A stretch of DNA of 64,000 nucleotides. Source: Cycas panzhihuaensis (taxonomy: Eukaryota; Cycadophyta). The notes under the pieces are model-generated. The model saw nothing but the letters and a program-made list of their open reading frames with translations. It had not been told where the DNA came from and did no database searches. The DNA lies in contig CM041465.1 of assembly GCA_023213395.1 (NCBI GenBank), positions 227,609,741 to 227,673,740 of the forward strand, read 5' to 3'. The position numbers and the translations under genes were made by a program. Of this stretch, positions 26,752 to 38,020 are shown piece after piece. Every line of letters starts with the position of its first letter. Position 1 is the first letter of the stretch.

Positions 26752-27046
26752 TTGGTGACCATACTGAGGGCCCACCAGTAAGGGAATTAGTCTTTCTCCC
26801 TTTCTTGTTGGTGCTACTACCTCTTGGTAGCTTTCCCTTTTGGTCTTGTTAGGCAGCCCCCAATGTGTGCATTACTGTGTTTCTCTTTTCTTCCATTACA
26901 TAGGCAGGGTTTGCATGCGATAGTTCTCACATCGCTTATGATGCCTACCTCCATTGTTGAAAGAGCCCTCATATCATCCCCTTCCCACGTCGGATCCCAA
27001 TCTGATCATGGAAGGATCTCTTTTGGATTAGACATACCATGCTTAT
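26752..27046 (+). other. Tat-2 leader with possible primer binding site
   Basis: Immediately after the LTR the sequence is TTGGTGACCATACTGAGGGC. The TGGTGACC part could be a primer binding site, and the same phrase (GTGACCATACT) follows the copy A LTR at 4616. The tRNA was not identified. The leader runs to the gag start at 27047. Confidence 0.5.
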
Positions 27047-28690
27047 GTGTCTGATTCCCTTGAGCCACCTACTTCCTTCCAAGGGTTTGCCCAAAGAAGC
27101 GAAGATCCAATCTATTATCTGGGTGACGAACCACACCCCCAATCTCACTATTCCTTTACTCATGGAGTAGAGCCTTCATCTCCTTTAGAGTTTCACCACC
27201 ATTATGGTGATTCTCATGAGGATCATACTGCGAGGTCCACTTTGCATGAGGCTCCTTCTACCTCTTACGATCAGGTGAATACCCCTCGCACCAATGTAGT
27301 AGAAGCCTTAAGCCAATGTTTCCAAACTGCTTATCTCCAACCACACCCCAAGTGGTTTGAGAATGTCTTACAAAGCATTATGCTCCCTTCTTCTATGTCT
27401 CCATCACCTCACTCATCTCATCCAACTCCCTTATCCATAATGATCTTGCCTCTTGCCTTTTCTTCTTCTCCCCATGGTGTATGTTCCACGGGTACCACTC
27501 AGGGTATGTCATCTTCTCAACTCGGGTTGAGCATACCCCTGTCTAGTCAAACGACTAATCCTCCTCCCACCATTGTTTATCCACCGCCTACTAGACCCAA
27601 GGGACCCATGTGTCCCCCTACTTCTAGTCACATTGGGTCTGTCCCCGCACACTTCCAATATCAACCTAGGGACCCTTCTCTCTATGTACCTCACGGTTAC
27701 ACTACTCAACTGTGGGGGCATGATAAAGGGAACTCTTTACCTGCTTATGGGGTGGACCCTTTGCATCCTTATGGGGTCGTGCCACCCATAGGCAACCCAT
27801 ATGGGTAGAATTTAGTCCCTCACCCCTCCTTCTTACCATCCTATATGGAAACTCATATCACACCTTTGAAAGGAGGGTCAACTCCTTCCCAAGGCATTTT
27901 CCCTCAAGCTCCTTTTCAATAATGATCGTTCCCTCTAGGAGGGATGGGTCTATCACACCTATCCACTCCTATGTAGGTTTCTTCAAATGTGGGATTCATG
28001 CCTCCTCACTAAGCAATAGGAGGACAACATCCCATTTGAACTAAACCCTCAAAGGAGGATTTAGGCAAACCTGCTAGCCATTGTTTCTAGCTTCCATTGA
28101 CCCTATGGTCTAGTCAAGGGCATGTCCCTTTATAGACTATCGATCAACCCCATTATCCGTTGAGACATTAAGAACTTATTTAATACCTCACCCTTTTGAA
28201 GTCCCCAAATTTGATGGGACTTCGTTGTAGGACCCAACAGAGTATGTCTGTAGTTTCTCTATGGCATGCATTGGCTACTGGGCCTACAACTGCATTCTCA
28301 TGAAACTATTTCTGCAATCTCTTCAAGGTGATGCCCTCAAATAGTTTTATCGTCTGCCTACGTATTCTATTTTTTCATTCCAGCAACTCATAGAGGAGTT
28401 CATCAACTATTTAGACATGGCTTATCCATTTGAGAGTGGGATGAAATCCCTTTTGTCTCTTAAATAAGGTCATGATAAAATGAATTGTGACTATGTGAGA
28501 CATTTGTATAATCTTCTTCATTCGACCAAGGTAACCTTACCTAAGGAGTTGAAGAGGGACCTTTTCGTTAATGCCATTTATCTAGAAGTCCACGTAGAAG
28601 TCCTTAAGATGGGGGCAACTACGTGTGACTTTGCCATAGTGAAGTGCTTGGCATCCAAGGCCATTGAGATCTAGGCTAGACTCAAGAAGC
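27047..28690 (+). pseudogene. gag: Tat-2 gag (broken)
   Basis: The first 253 codons (27047-27808) are open and rich in Pro, Ser, His and Thr, with a Tyr-Gly-rich end (HPYGVVPPIGNPYG). This resembles the N-terminal region of large Tat gags. After several stops the capsid region (about 28195-28680) reads FDGTS, LQSLQGDALK, stop, FYRLP, FQQLIEEFINYLD and YVRHLYNLLHSTKV, then ELKRDLFVNAIYLEV. The last part is open at 28480-28674. The stop after ALK (28338-28340) stands where Trp is usual (TGG to TAG). The capsid match is clear; the start at 27047 is the first good ATG after the leader. Confidence 0.85.
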
Positions 28691-29211
28691 CTCTAAAGTC
28701 CTCATAGCGACGTGAGGTACCTCCACCACTAAAAGAAACCAAAACTCAGTAACCCACTAGGTCTTCTTCTTATTCTACTAAGAAGACCCTAGATCCTCTC
28801 ACTTAAGCTATACATTCATTCAAATGTACTATGAAGGAGCTCAAGCTTCAAGCGTCTTTATCTCCCACATCTAACAAGCTAGTTTACCAGGCTTCCCAAG
28901 CTACTCCTTCTAAGGGTGGCAACACCCAGTCCTCTTAAGTGAGGAAACTCGATTTTTCCATTGAGAATAAGTGGTACTCCATCCATGGGGAGTGCTTCCA
29001 CAATGATTTATGGTGTTAGGCTCAGCATCCTAAGGCTGCCCCGCAATGTGTCTCATCCCCCAAACTGGCATCTAGGCCCAACCTAGATTAGCCCATTTAT
29101 AGAGATCCTTTCCCCAAACATAGGGAACGTGATTGAAACCCCCAATAAAAGAATAATCAGAATCGAGGAAGGTCTTTAAACCCTTTCCCTTCACAGGCTA
29201 AAGGGAAGTGT
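28691..29211 (+). pseudogene. Tat-2 gag-protease linker with degenerate zinc knuckle
   Basis: Linker rich in Ser, Lys and Pro with stops. At about 28970-29035 the reading KWYSIHGECFHNDLWC, stop, AQHP resembles a Tat-type Cys/His knuckle but does not show a complete CCHC spacing. Functional status cannot be judged. Confidence 0.5.
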
Positions 29212-30110
29212 ATGAGGAATTCATCCTCTTCCTTGGGTTCCCCTAACCAACATACCCCTTCACCTTTACGATCTCAGAATAAGGGAAAGAAGGTCATTCA
29301 GTTGCTTGAGACTATCTCATTATACGCTTTAACCCAGTCTCAAGTGATCAAAGAGCCAAACGGTGCTTCTTCATCCACATCTAACCTTGATCCTCTTCTA
29401 GAAGTCCCTATACTCCCCGAGACCATTCACGTGTATCTTAGTCATTACGAATTCCGAAGGACTCTTTCCCAACTCACTATGAAGGAGAAGCCTTTCTCTG
29501 TCGTTGATGAGCTTCATACCATGGCCGCTAGAATGTCCAAAACGGACATCTTGAGGAGCTTCCCTGAACAGTGTATGCTACTCTTGGAGGCCTTAGGATT
29601 AGGTGATGCACCCATTCATGCCTTGGGTGTCACCCTAAGTTGCGAGCCCATCATCTCCTTTAATCCTAAGGATCTCCCCCCTGCTAGTGAAAGCGAGCGC
29701 CAATGACACTTCCCTTTTACTATTACGATTGATACTCCCAACTATAATTTATGAAGAACCATTGTTGACAATGGTTCTTCCATTAATGCCATGCCCTTGT
29801 GTGTTGTTCAAGAGCTTGGTATATCCACTTTAGAGCCAGTTCCCTAGTGGTGTCAAGGCTATGATAGTAGTGAAAAGACACCCTTGGGATTAGTTTCTAT
29901 TCCTCTTTCTCTCAAGGATAAGACTATCCTCACTGATATTATAGTCCTCGACATTGACGTCGACTATAATCTTCTATTGGGATGCCCATGGCTCGACCAG
30001 ATTGGAGCTATATGCTCGTCTCATTAGGGACAACTTAAATTCACCCACGAAGGGTGAATGAAAGTCATCTCCCAGGAGCTCCCTCCCACTAAATAACCAC
30101 GTCAATCTCG
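29212..30110 (+). pseudogene. Tat-2 aspartic protease region (broken)
   Basis: The frame 29212-29706 encodes a Ser-rich linker and a helical segment (MSKTDILRSFPEQCMLLLEA) equivalent to IIDLLKYYLEQC of copy A. The protease proper follows in another register: TIVDNGSSINAMPLCVVQEL at about 29757-29815, with D-N-G at the active site. It continues with TPLGLVSIPLSLKDKTILTD and VDYNLLLGCPW (about 29962-29993), with Cys where Arg is usual. Then comes QLKFTHEG before the linker. The VDNGSSIN form is the Tat/Ogre version of the signature. Confidence 0.87.
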
Positions 30111-30929
30111 TTAAGTGGTTCATGGCTAAGCGAAAGGAAAAAAAGGCCTTTCTACCCATGCCTCCACTTATTCTATTGACATCCCTGACTTATCTCCTTT
30201 GGAAGAAGACCCTTCATCCTCTTCTTCCAACCTCACATGTTTTGCCTCTATTGGTATTAGAAGTTACAAGTACCTTTCCATACTTAGTGATGATAAGTCT
30301 AATAGCGAGGATGACGATTTTCCTTATCCTATTTCCCTTCTAGGCACGAGTAGGGGGCACCTCCTTCATTCTAAATCCCAATCTGGAACCTCCCTCATGG
30401 GTGAAACTAGTTCTTCTATTATGACTCATGTCATCACCCTTGTTGATTAGGTGCTCCTTGCGTCTTCCTCTTCATTGCCGCACATAGGTAACGGAGTTGG
30501 GGAGCCCCCTATTATCCCTTATGGGAGACCTCTTCCTAACTCTTCCAGGGAGTCCTTCAAGTACGTCGAGTGATGTGACGACCACAATGGTCCCACTGCT
30601 TCTACTTCCCTTCTCTCTTTATCTTCTCAAAGTGTGGTTATCTATGGGGTGGACTACTTTAAGAATGACAAAGCCCTGCTTGAACACTTAGCGGGCTCTA
30701 CACCCAACCTTCCTTCTAGTCACCATAGGCTTGGCTACCAGAAGGTCTTGGATATTAGGTCTTCTCTTGCTGACCTAATTCCATCTTATGTTCCATCTCT
30801 TCCTGTTGACCAAGCCCCCATCCAGTTTAAGGAGGGGAATGCCATGTACATGAGGGCAGCTCAGGAGAGAGTCCTCACCTTATAAAGTCATTAAGGTAGG
30901 AGCAGAATGTTCTCCTGATGAAGTGAAGG
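30111..30929 (+). pseudogene. Tat-2 protease-RT linker
   Basis: Acidic and Ser-rich linker with short open frames (30199-30450 and 30634-30885). It ends with FKEGNAMYMRA at about 30828-30860. The equivalent phrase in copies C and D is EGN(V/A)MLI at about 12116 and 51848, just upstream of RT. No separate domain recognised. Confidence 0.65.
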
Positions 30930-31738
30930 AGTATGCCCTTCTATTCTAGGAGTTTTGAGATATTTTTACGTGGGACTATTTTGATATGAAGGGTATTAAC
31001 CCTTCAATCATTACTCACAACCTTACCACTATTCTTGGTGCTCACCCAATGCATTATAAGCAATGCCCTCTTCACCCTAAGCTCTAAACTACTATTAAAA
31101 TGGAAGTTGAGAAACTCCTAAATGTAGGATTGATCACTTTTATCGACTACTATGAGTGGGTGTCTAACATTGTCCCCATTGCTAAAAACAATGGGATAAT
31201 CTGGATATGCATTGATTTCCATGACATCAACAATGCATATCCCAAGGACAACTTCCCACTTCCCTTCATTGATTAAATTATTGATCGAACTGCCAGTTTC
31301 AAAGTTATGTCCTTAATGGATGACTTTTCCAACTACAACCAAATTTAGATCTCTCCTGAAGACCATCATAAGATGGCCTTCACCACTCCATGGGGTACTT
31401 TCACCTTCACCACTCTGTGGGTTACTTTTATATTAAAGAATGTAGACGTAACTTATCAAAGGGCAATGTGATTCATTTTCCATGATCTTATCAACAAATC
31501 TCTAGAGGTCTTCATCGATGATATGATGGGTCTCTCATGTGTTAGAGCCCATCATCCTTCTGATTTACGAGCCATCTTCACACAATCCTGTAAATACCAT
31601 GTAAGCCTCAACCCTCTTAAATGTGTGTTTGCTGTGACATCTAACAAACTCCTTAGTTTCCTTATGTTAAAACAAGGGATCCAAATTGACCCTAATAAAG
31701 TCAACGCCATCCTTGACATGCTACCTCCTAAAACCCAA
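30930..31738 (+). pseudogene. Tat-2 reverse transcriptase (broken)
   Basis: RT with visible blocks TWDYFDM, VEKLLNVGLI, ICIDFHDINNAYPKDNFPLP (about 31207-31266), SLMDDFSNYNQI (first Asp, about 31315), KMAFTTPWGTF, and VFIDDMM (about 31509-31530) with the catalytic DD intact. The frame 31523-31741 continues LNPLKCVFAVT and IQIDPNKVNAI. Defects include TAG at 31346-31348 (expected Gln), a duplicated FTFTT..WGTF/WVTF stretch near 31390-31430, and TGA near 31468. This copy is better preserved than the RT of copy C. Confidence 0.92.
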
Positions 31739-32340
31739 TGACAGATTAAGTCATTTTTAGGTAGGCTGAGATTCCTTAGGCATTTCTTGGTGAACTTCAC
31801 CATAAACTCTAAACCTCTCACTAACCTATTAAAGAAGGGAGCCTCGTTCGTTTGGTCTTCTAAGGCCCAACAAGCCTTCAAAGAACTTAAGGAATCCCTT
31901 GCTTTCGCCCTGACATTAGCACCCCCTCTCTTTGATAGGATGTTCATCCTTTATACCTCATCAATCAATGAGTCTCTGGGCACCATGTTAGCCCAAGAGG
32001 ATGATTTAGAAATCAAGAGGCCATCTACTTCATCAGTCACACTCTCATGGCCATTGAACTCAACTACTCCCCCGCTGAGAAGGAGTCTCTCTCCTTGGTA
32101 TAAGCAACCAAGAAGTTTAGGCACTACTTGCTTAGGAATACTACTTAGGTAATCATCCAATCTAATCCCCTACATTATTTGCTCACTTAACTTGACCTGA
32201 TAGGCAGGACCAGTAAGTGGGTTGTCCTCCTTCAAGAATTTAACCTCCAAATTATTAACAGGAAGTCAAAGAAGGGGATGGTAGTGGTCGAGTAGCTCAC
32301 TGACACTTTTATCCCAAACCCTTTGGACACTTTATTGATA
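31739..32340 (+). pseudogene. Tat-2 RT-linked RNase H (degenerate)
   Basis: Follows RT directly: FLGRLRFLRHFL, KPLTNLLKKGASFVW and AQQAFKELKESLA, then MFILYTSSINESLGTMLAQE (frame 31787-32152). This continues after a frameshift to AIYFISHTL, NYSPAEKESLSLV and RTSKWVVLLQEFNLQ. The catalytic Asp normally found after LYT/LYL in other Gypsy RNases H is absent (Ser). The same holds in copy C and is normal in Tat elements carrying an additional RNase H. Confidence 0.85.
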
Positions 32341-32369
32341 ATTCTCTCCCTGATGAGCCTATCTTAGGT

Positions 32370-33610
32370 ATTCAAGACTCTCCTCCTCATCTGCTTGCTG
32401 ATAGTGAGTGGTATGGGGACATCGTACAATACCTCGCTCAGCAGTAGTATCACCCCAAAGCTAGCAATAAAGTTAGGTCTCGTATTCGAGCTATTGCCAG
32501 GTAGTACTTCCTTATGGGTGAAGTATTGTATAAAAGATCCTTTGATGGGATCCTTTTTTGCTACATTACCCCTGACGAAGTGAACCAAATACTCCGTGAA
32601 TGCCATAATGGCATTTGCGGAGGCCATTTTGGGGGCCAATCCATGGCCCAAAGGATCCTCCGTATGGGGTATTATTGGTCATCCCTCTTTAAGGATGCCC
32701 ATGCCTATGCCCTGAGATGTTGATGATGCCAGGAGTACACCAATATCACCCACTTGCCTTCTTAGGCTCTCCATCCCATCATATCTCCATGGCCCTTATT
32801 CCCGTCCTCTTTATTGTAGCACAAGTTCATCTTAACTACTACATAGTACTTTACTAAATGAGTAGAAGCCATTCCTTTGACTACTACTCCTAGTAAGATG
32901 ATAGTCACCTTCATCTATCATCATATCATTTGCCACTTCAGAGTTCCCAATGTCCTAATCACAGATAATGAGACTTCTTTTTGTAATAAGGAGATGGATG
33001 AGCTTTATGAGAAATTCAACATTTCTCATAAAACTTCCTCTCCTTACTACCCCAGGCCAATGGCTAGGTTGAATCATTTAACAAAACTCTTATAAATATC
33101 CTAAAGAAAACTATAGCCCAATCTCAAAGAGATTGGTAGCTATAGCTCCCTTTCGCTCTATGGGCGTATTGCATGTCTATCCATAAGGCTATGAGAATGA
33201 CTCCTTTCTCCTTAGTCTACAGAACGGAGTTGGTTCTCCCATTGGAAGTGGAGATTCCTTCATTATGGGTCTCTCTTAGAGGTCTCATCGATGAGGAGTT
33301 TATCCGCTAGGCTCACCTCTTGGACCTCGAGGCCTTGGGTGAGAAGCGTTTGTCTGCCTACTAAGCCAAACTTGCCTCTAAGGCTAGGGCATGAAAGACA
33401 TATGATAAGCACCTTCGTTCCTGTCCTTTGTATCCTAGGGACCACGTCCTCAAATTGGAATATCTCCATGATCACTTGACTAAATTTAGACTCAAGTGGT
33501 TTGTCCCCTTTGTGGTTCTCAGGAGCCTTGGGAACGATGCTTATAGGATCGCCACCCTCGAGAGCCTTAAACTCGAGAAGGCCTTTATGGGAAATTCCTA
33601 AAAAAAATTT
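32370..33610 (+). pseudogene. Tat-2 integrase (broken)
   Basis: HHCC region in frame 32514-32723: ILRECHNGICGGHFGGQSMA, LRMGYYWSSLFKDAHAYALRC. The core follows in pieces: frame 32877-33095 reads FIYHHIICHFRVPNVLITDN with the D-N-E at the second Asp, then DELYEKFNISHKTSSPYYP. The QANG..VESFNKTL segment carrying the catalytic Glu is shifted by one frame and has TAG at 33065-33067 for the usual Gln. The C-terminus (about 33230-33600) has VLPLEVEIPSL and KLEYLHDHLTK. It ends near 33600. Confidence 0.9.
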
Positions 33611-34389
33611 ATGCATGACTATGTCACTCTTCTCTTTACACTTCAAAATGAGTCTAAACTACCACCTTAGATGCATCCCCATTCCTTCTAATCATAGATG
33701 AAATGGCAGCTTAGGGTGGCCTTCTCGCCTCTTTTGGGTTCCTCCCATAGAACCCCTTGCCCCCCTTTCTTTGGGGGTCCCATCTTCCTAATTGGGTATG
33801 TTGTCCTTGTTACTCCTAAGCTTAGAAACATTCTCGACTAGGATGGCATGTTAGAGTATTGTAACTCTATTCTCGCTAGCACTTCCTTTGCATATCCTGC
33901 TATGCTTCTATATGGATATGTATGATGCCTTGCCTCCTAGCCTCACATATGTCCATCACCGATGCTTATGGTGATCATATATGCACTTGTTAGGAATATG
34001 ACCCTACATGAAAGGAAGTGTATGTAGCTCAAAACACCATGATCCATAGCTCATCCTGCATCTGTGAACCCTCATACATATACACACATACATACATACA
34101 AAAGAAAATACAACATCATCCATCATCATGTGTCATCACACATCATCATATATCAAATAGGGTGCCAATGGCCCCATATCTATACACAAAATCATCATGT
34201 GTCACATCATACAAATGGTATGGTACATTATCTACGGGGAACCGAAATCCTTGTAGAGAGGAGTATAATCATGTGGTAATATATGGTGACTCCCTGGAGG
34301 TCTGGTGCTTTCCCAAATTAAAACTAATATGTCCTACTCTCTAATGTTGCCATGTTCTTTAATATATCACTCTCTTAGGGACCACATGC
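33611..34389 (+). other. Spacer with recurrent motif and CATA/ATC low-complexity repeats
   Basis: Non-coding spacer between integrase and the antisense PMD gene. The motif AAAATGAGTCTAAACTACC is at 33646-33664. A CATACATA/ATCATC-rich stretch lies at 34080-34190. No gene recognised on either strand. Confidence 0.6.
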
Positions 34390-34905
34390 CTCCTAGACTC
34401 CTCTTATACTTCTAGGAGCTCCCTGCGTTTCTCCCCTCACCCGGAGGCCTCCTCGGGGTCGTCATTGTTGTGTGAGTATATATCTTGCTTAGGGATGACC
34501 TTGACACCATCTAGTCCACTAGCTAATCATATCATGCCTGGATACAATCCCTCTCACCCTCCACTCCTTGGAACTTCTCCTCTAGCACTGCTATCCTGAT
34601 GTAACTCTCTACATCACTACCAGCTCCTCCTTGAGCCTTTAGAGCTTGGACCTAGCCTTGTAGAGCATCTCTCTCCACTCTGGTCACATCTAGCTCTCCC
34701 TATAGCCATCCCACTTGCGCCTCATGCTCTTTGGACTCCACCACCCACACGTCTCTGGCCCTAACTAAAGGGGTGAATGCTACCGTGTAGCCCCCTGCCA
34801 ACCGTAGCTCTTCTCCTACCTTAATAGAAGGTTATCCCTCCACATAGACCCAAGGAAACATCTCACAGACTATTGCCTCAACCAACCTCCTAATGTCCAT
34901 TGTTT

Positions 34906-35028
34906 CTGTAAAATCCCACATGCCATGTGTGAGTATGTATATCTATATCTATACCTAAACAAATCAAACGAAGCACAACAATCAGTTATGTAGTGATCAA
35001 AAGATGATGGGTAAAGGTAGAATCTCAC
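34906..35028 (-). other. Candidate intron in antisense PMD gene
   Basis: Minus strand: CCATCAG then GTGAGATTCT as donor, and GGGATTTTACAG then AAACAATGG as acceptor; 123 nt. Splicing joins REPIVPS and ETMDIRRLVEAIV in one frame through a split codon (G/AA). Reading through the unspliced sequence meets a TGA after ten codons. Strong canonical GT-AG signals. Confidence 0.72.
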
Positions 35029-36256
35029 CTGATGGAACTATCGGCTCCCTGACTTGGATGATCACCTCTTCCTCGGGTCCTCCCCCTACTATTGGTACCT
35101 CCTTCTCCTCTAGTACCACCTCTCTGACTACCTGGCCTATTGGGGCATCTCCACCCTCCTTTATTGGTACTGCTACTACTCAGACTCTACCCACTATCCT
35201 CAGCTTTTGCACTGGTGTTCAGGGTGCTCCACCTCTCCTTGCAGTCCCTGATGGGCCTGACTCTCCTCTTGTGGCTCTGGATGGTCCTAAATCTCCTCCT
35301 ACGGTCCCTGATGGACCTGCCTCTCCACCTGCTACTCCTAATGGGCCAGCCCCATCACCTGCGTCATCTCCATCGTCATCATCTCCCTCACCAGGGGCAC
35401 CTCCTGCTCCTCCTGCCTCATCATCACTATCCCACCTCACCCCTCTTTATGGATTTGATATATAATTTGCCATGGTGAGGAGGTTTAGTGATGTAGCCTC
35501 CACTAAATGCCTAGTATATGCCTAGTCCTTGGCTCCTCTGAACTGAGTCTACCACCTGTGGACCATGGGAACCCATGCTAAAATTAGGTGTGGCCCTCCT
35601 AGTGGTGCTACTGCTCCAAAATAATCAAAGAACCAACACTACAATAGCATGTTGTAGGATAGTCCTCCTCTCCCAGCTACCTTGATGGCATCTAACTAGG
35701 CGACCAAGTTCACTGCTATCAGTGTGGCCCAATCTAATCTCTACCCAGCCTTACATCTCCTCACCATTTCCATCCACCTGCCGGGTATGTCCCTATAATT
35801 CTGTTTCTAGGATATTTGGAATATAATGTATAATATAATCAATTTCCTCATACGAGGAATCCTAGACATGATCATACTCTAAACCAGTATGCCTCTCCTC
35901 TTCCACTAGTCCTGACTTATGAAATAGGTCATTGCCTCCCTATGTGCAGTGTCATTGCTAGGCAATGTGCTTAACGATGTTGGTGCTCCTACTGCTGGTA
36001 CTCCTAGGATCCTCCTAACGTCTCTTGGTGTGACTGTGACATCTCCCACTTGGAGGAGATGGAATACGTGCCTCTGTCGATCCCAATGTGAGATAATGTC
36101 CACTAGGAGGTGCTGGTCGGATGCATACTATAGTGTCTAGATGGCCTTCAATAAGCCACACCTCCCTAGCACTCATTATTCTCCTCAAGACATGATCTTA
36201 ATAAAATTAAGTATAACTACTCCTATATTCTTGCAGTTATCCACCACGATAACTGC

Positions 36257-36308
36257 CTGCAAAACACCCAAGAAAATAATTAAAATCTATCTAAATATAT
36301 TTGCCTAC
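36257..36308 (-). other. Possible short intron in antisense PMD gene
   Basis: Minus strand: CCTGAAG then GTAGGCAAATA as donor, AT-rich interior, and TTGGGTGTTTTGCAG as acceptor. The splice sites look good and splicing keeps frame (GIILK then AVIVV). At 52 nt it is shorter than usual plant introns, so it may be a decayed or chance pair. Confidence 0.4.
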
Positions 36309-36930
36309 CTTCAGGATTATCCCTCATTCCTCTCTAATCAAGGTTTGGCTGTCCTTCAGGCTACCTTTTATGTTTTTTAGCCAATCTGCCTTTGCACCAT
36401 GTTAAACGTTGTGGTATTGCATAGTTTAGCATGGGGCCCACTAAGATTTTAGCTCAATCTTAACAACCCCATGACAAAGATCGTGGCACCGTGATCTTCG
36501 TCATGGTGGCAATGTCACCCCCACAAAATAGGGGGTTTCTTGCCTAAAAAATTAAAATTTTTTATCTAGGCAGGCCATGCTCTGGCCCACTAAGACCAGG
36601 GCTACCTAATGCCCTAGTCCCCCCTCTCGCTGGGTCCAATTCAGACTCTAGGAGATCATTATTTGTCTATAAGGGGCCCAAAACTACATAAAAAAATGCT
36701 AAAAAGCTATGAAATTTAAATAACAAAATGGGTCAGGGAAGGGGTGATCCACTCACCGAGTCTTGTCTCGCAACCACTATCTCATCCCTCCGGTCTCACC
36801 AGCTATCTCTACATCCCAATCTAATGGTTTGATCTCTCCCTATGTACCTTTGAAGTTGGATGGCACTCTGCTACATAAGGAGAAGGGATCTGAATCATTC
36901 GTGAACTCATGAAAATGAATTCCATTTTCG

Positions 36931-37469
36931 CTAAGTTTTCCTTATATAGGTGGGGGTCCTAACGGGCACCTCTTCCGTTCCTCTTGCCATGACAACCCTT
37001 GGGACTATCTCTCTTCCCTAATCACCTTTGCCTTTTGGGTCTCTCTCCTGTTTTATCTCTATAGCCCTCTTTTCTCCTAACTCTCCATATGCATTTATGG
37101 CACCCCCCTCTTTGGCCCTGCGAGGCCTCTTCTATCTTGTTTTACATGCCACTCCCATGCATGCTTGAGTTTATACTCATTTGGCTCATTTCTCCATCAT
37201 GAGTCCATTTTTGTTGATTATTCGTATCTCTAGGGCTCCCCAAGGAAGCATGCCCTTTGTTTGGGATCATGTTTCGCTTCCTTAAGTGACTTTTGGCACC
37301 CTAAGAAGGGCCTTTTTACTGCTAGTTCTTTCCCTATCTGCCGGATAGTCCTATCCACCCTTGAGTAGCCTTATCTCTTGATCTTCTTACCCTTCGCAAC
37401 CCATATTGATAGCCACTTAAGTCCTTTATGACTGTTTCATATGGTCAAGTCCTCTTCACTCACCAATCT
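36931..37469. other. Spacer upstream of the PMD gene
   Basis: Non-coding stretch between the start region of the antisense gene and the second RNase H. If the PMD gene was transcribed, its promoter should lie here. It is homologous to 44500-44770, next to the other PMD copy (shared TGAAAATGAATT(C/T)CATT). No clear promoter element was recognised. Confidence 0.5.
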
Positions 37470-37920
37470 TATCAGCACTTTTCCTTTACTGAGACCTCAA
37501 TTCTTTGTCATGACATTACTTATTTTCACTAATGGAAAAAGTCGTGGCAACCATGGCCCTTCCACCACTTCATGGATTCTGTGTGACCCTTCCAGATACA
37601 ACTTCATGTATTCTAGGATATTCCTTTCTGAGGCCACCAATAATAAAGTTAAGTATACAGCTATTATTAAGGCCGTTATTGATGTGCTCCATTTCCACCG
37701 TGGGTTGATCATTTTTTTCTGTGACTCTCAGGTTGTGGTGTCCCATCTCACCCAGGTCTACTAGGTGCAGTGCCCATGTTTAGGAGCCCTCACTTCAACC
37801 ACCAGGTCCCTATTGGCTTAATTTTAATTTGTCGACATCTGGCACATCCCTCTGGCTATCAACGCTAAGGCAGACAGCTTGGATCATCTCATCCTTGAGC
37901 GTCGTCTTCCTCTCCTTAGT
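37470..37920 (+). pseudogene. Additional RNase H downstream of integrase, Tat-2
   Basis: Second RNase H, archaeal type, on the element strand. The frame 37441-37764 reads LLIFTNGKSRGNHG, FLSEATNNKVKYTAIIKAVI, then IIFFCDSQVVVSHLTQVY. After a stop and frame change, WHIPLAINAKADSLDHL (about 37840-37895) supplies the last block. Compared with the family pattern DG / NNxAEY / DSQ / HIPxxxNxxADxLA, the first Asp is Asn and the Glu of the second block is Lys (GAG to AAG). The two later Asp are kept. It lies between the antisense PMD gene and the 3' untranslated region. Confidence 0.85.
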
Positions 37921-38020
37921 GACCCACCTTGAGAGACCTATATGGTCACCCATATGCCTAAGTCTTACGTCACCTTGCTCTTCACATCGCGATCCATTTG
38001 TACCTATGAAAGCCTGCCGC

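Larger units (their letters stand above)
34390..36930 (-). pseudogene. Antisense plant mobile domain (PMD) gene inside Tat-2
   Basis: Gene of the plant mobile domain (aminotransferase-like PMD) family, opposite in strand to the element. PMD proteins such as MAIN/MAIL1 act in silencing and genome stability in plants; retroelement copies have no known role. Minus-strand reading: CGLLKAI (about 36155), LLVDIISHWDRQRHVFHLLQ (36103 downward), VTVTPRDVRRILGVPAVGAP (about 36040-35985), and a CWFFDYFGAVAPLGGPH block (about 35645-35595). This is the PMD order of a WRPETHTFHL-like block, a DVxxLLGLP-like block and a WxxxxF block. Then come a Gly/Asp/Glu-rich tail (35440-35219), a phase-1 intron (34906-35028), and a Leu/Glu-rich coiled-coil-like C-terminus to about 34400. 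Many stops; start uncertain, near 36900. Confidence 0.82.

Noticed and set aside
35004-35465. 153-codon Pro/Ser/Thr-rich plus-strand frame
   Set aside because: It is opposite the acidic, Gly-rich tail of the antisense PMD gene; the low-complexity composition opens both strands.
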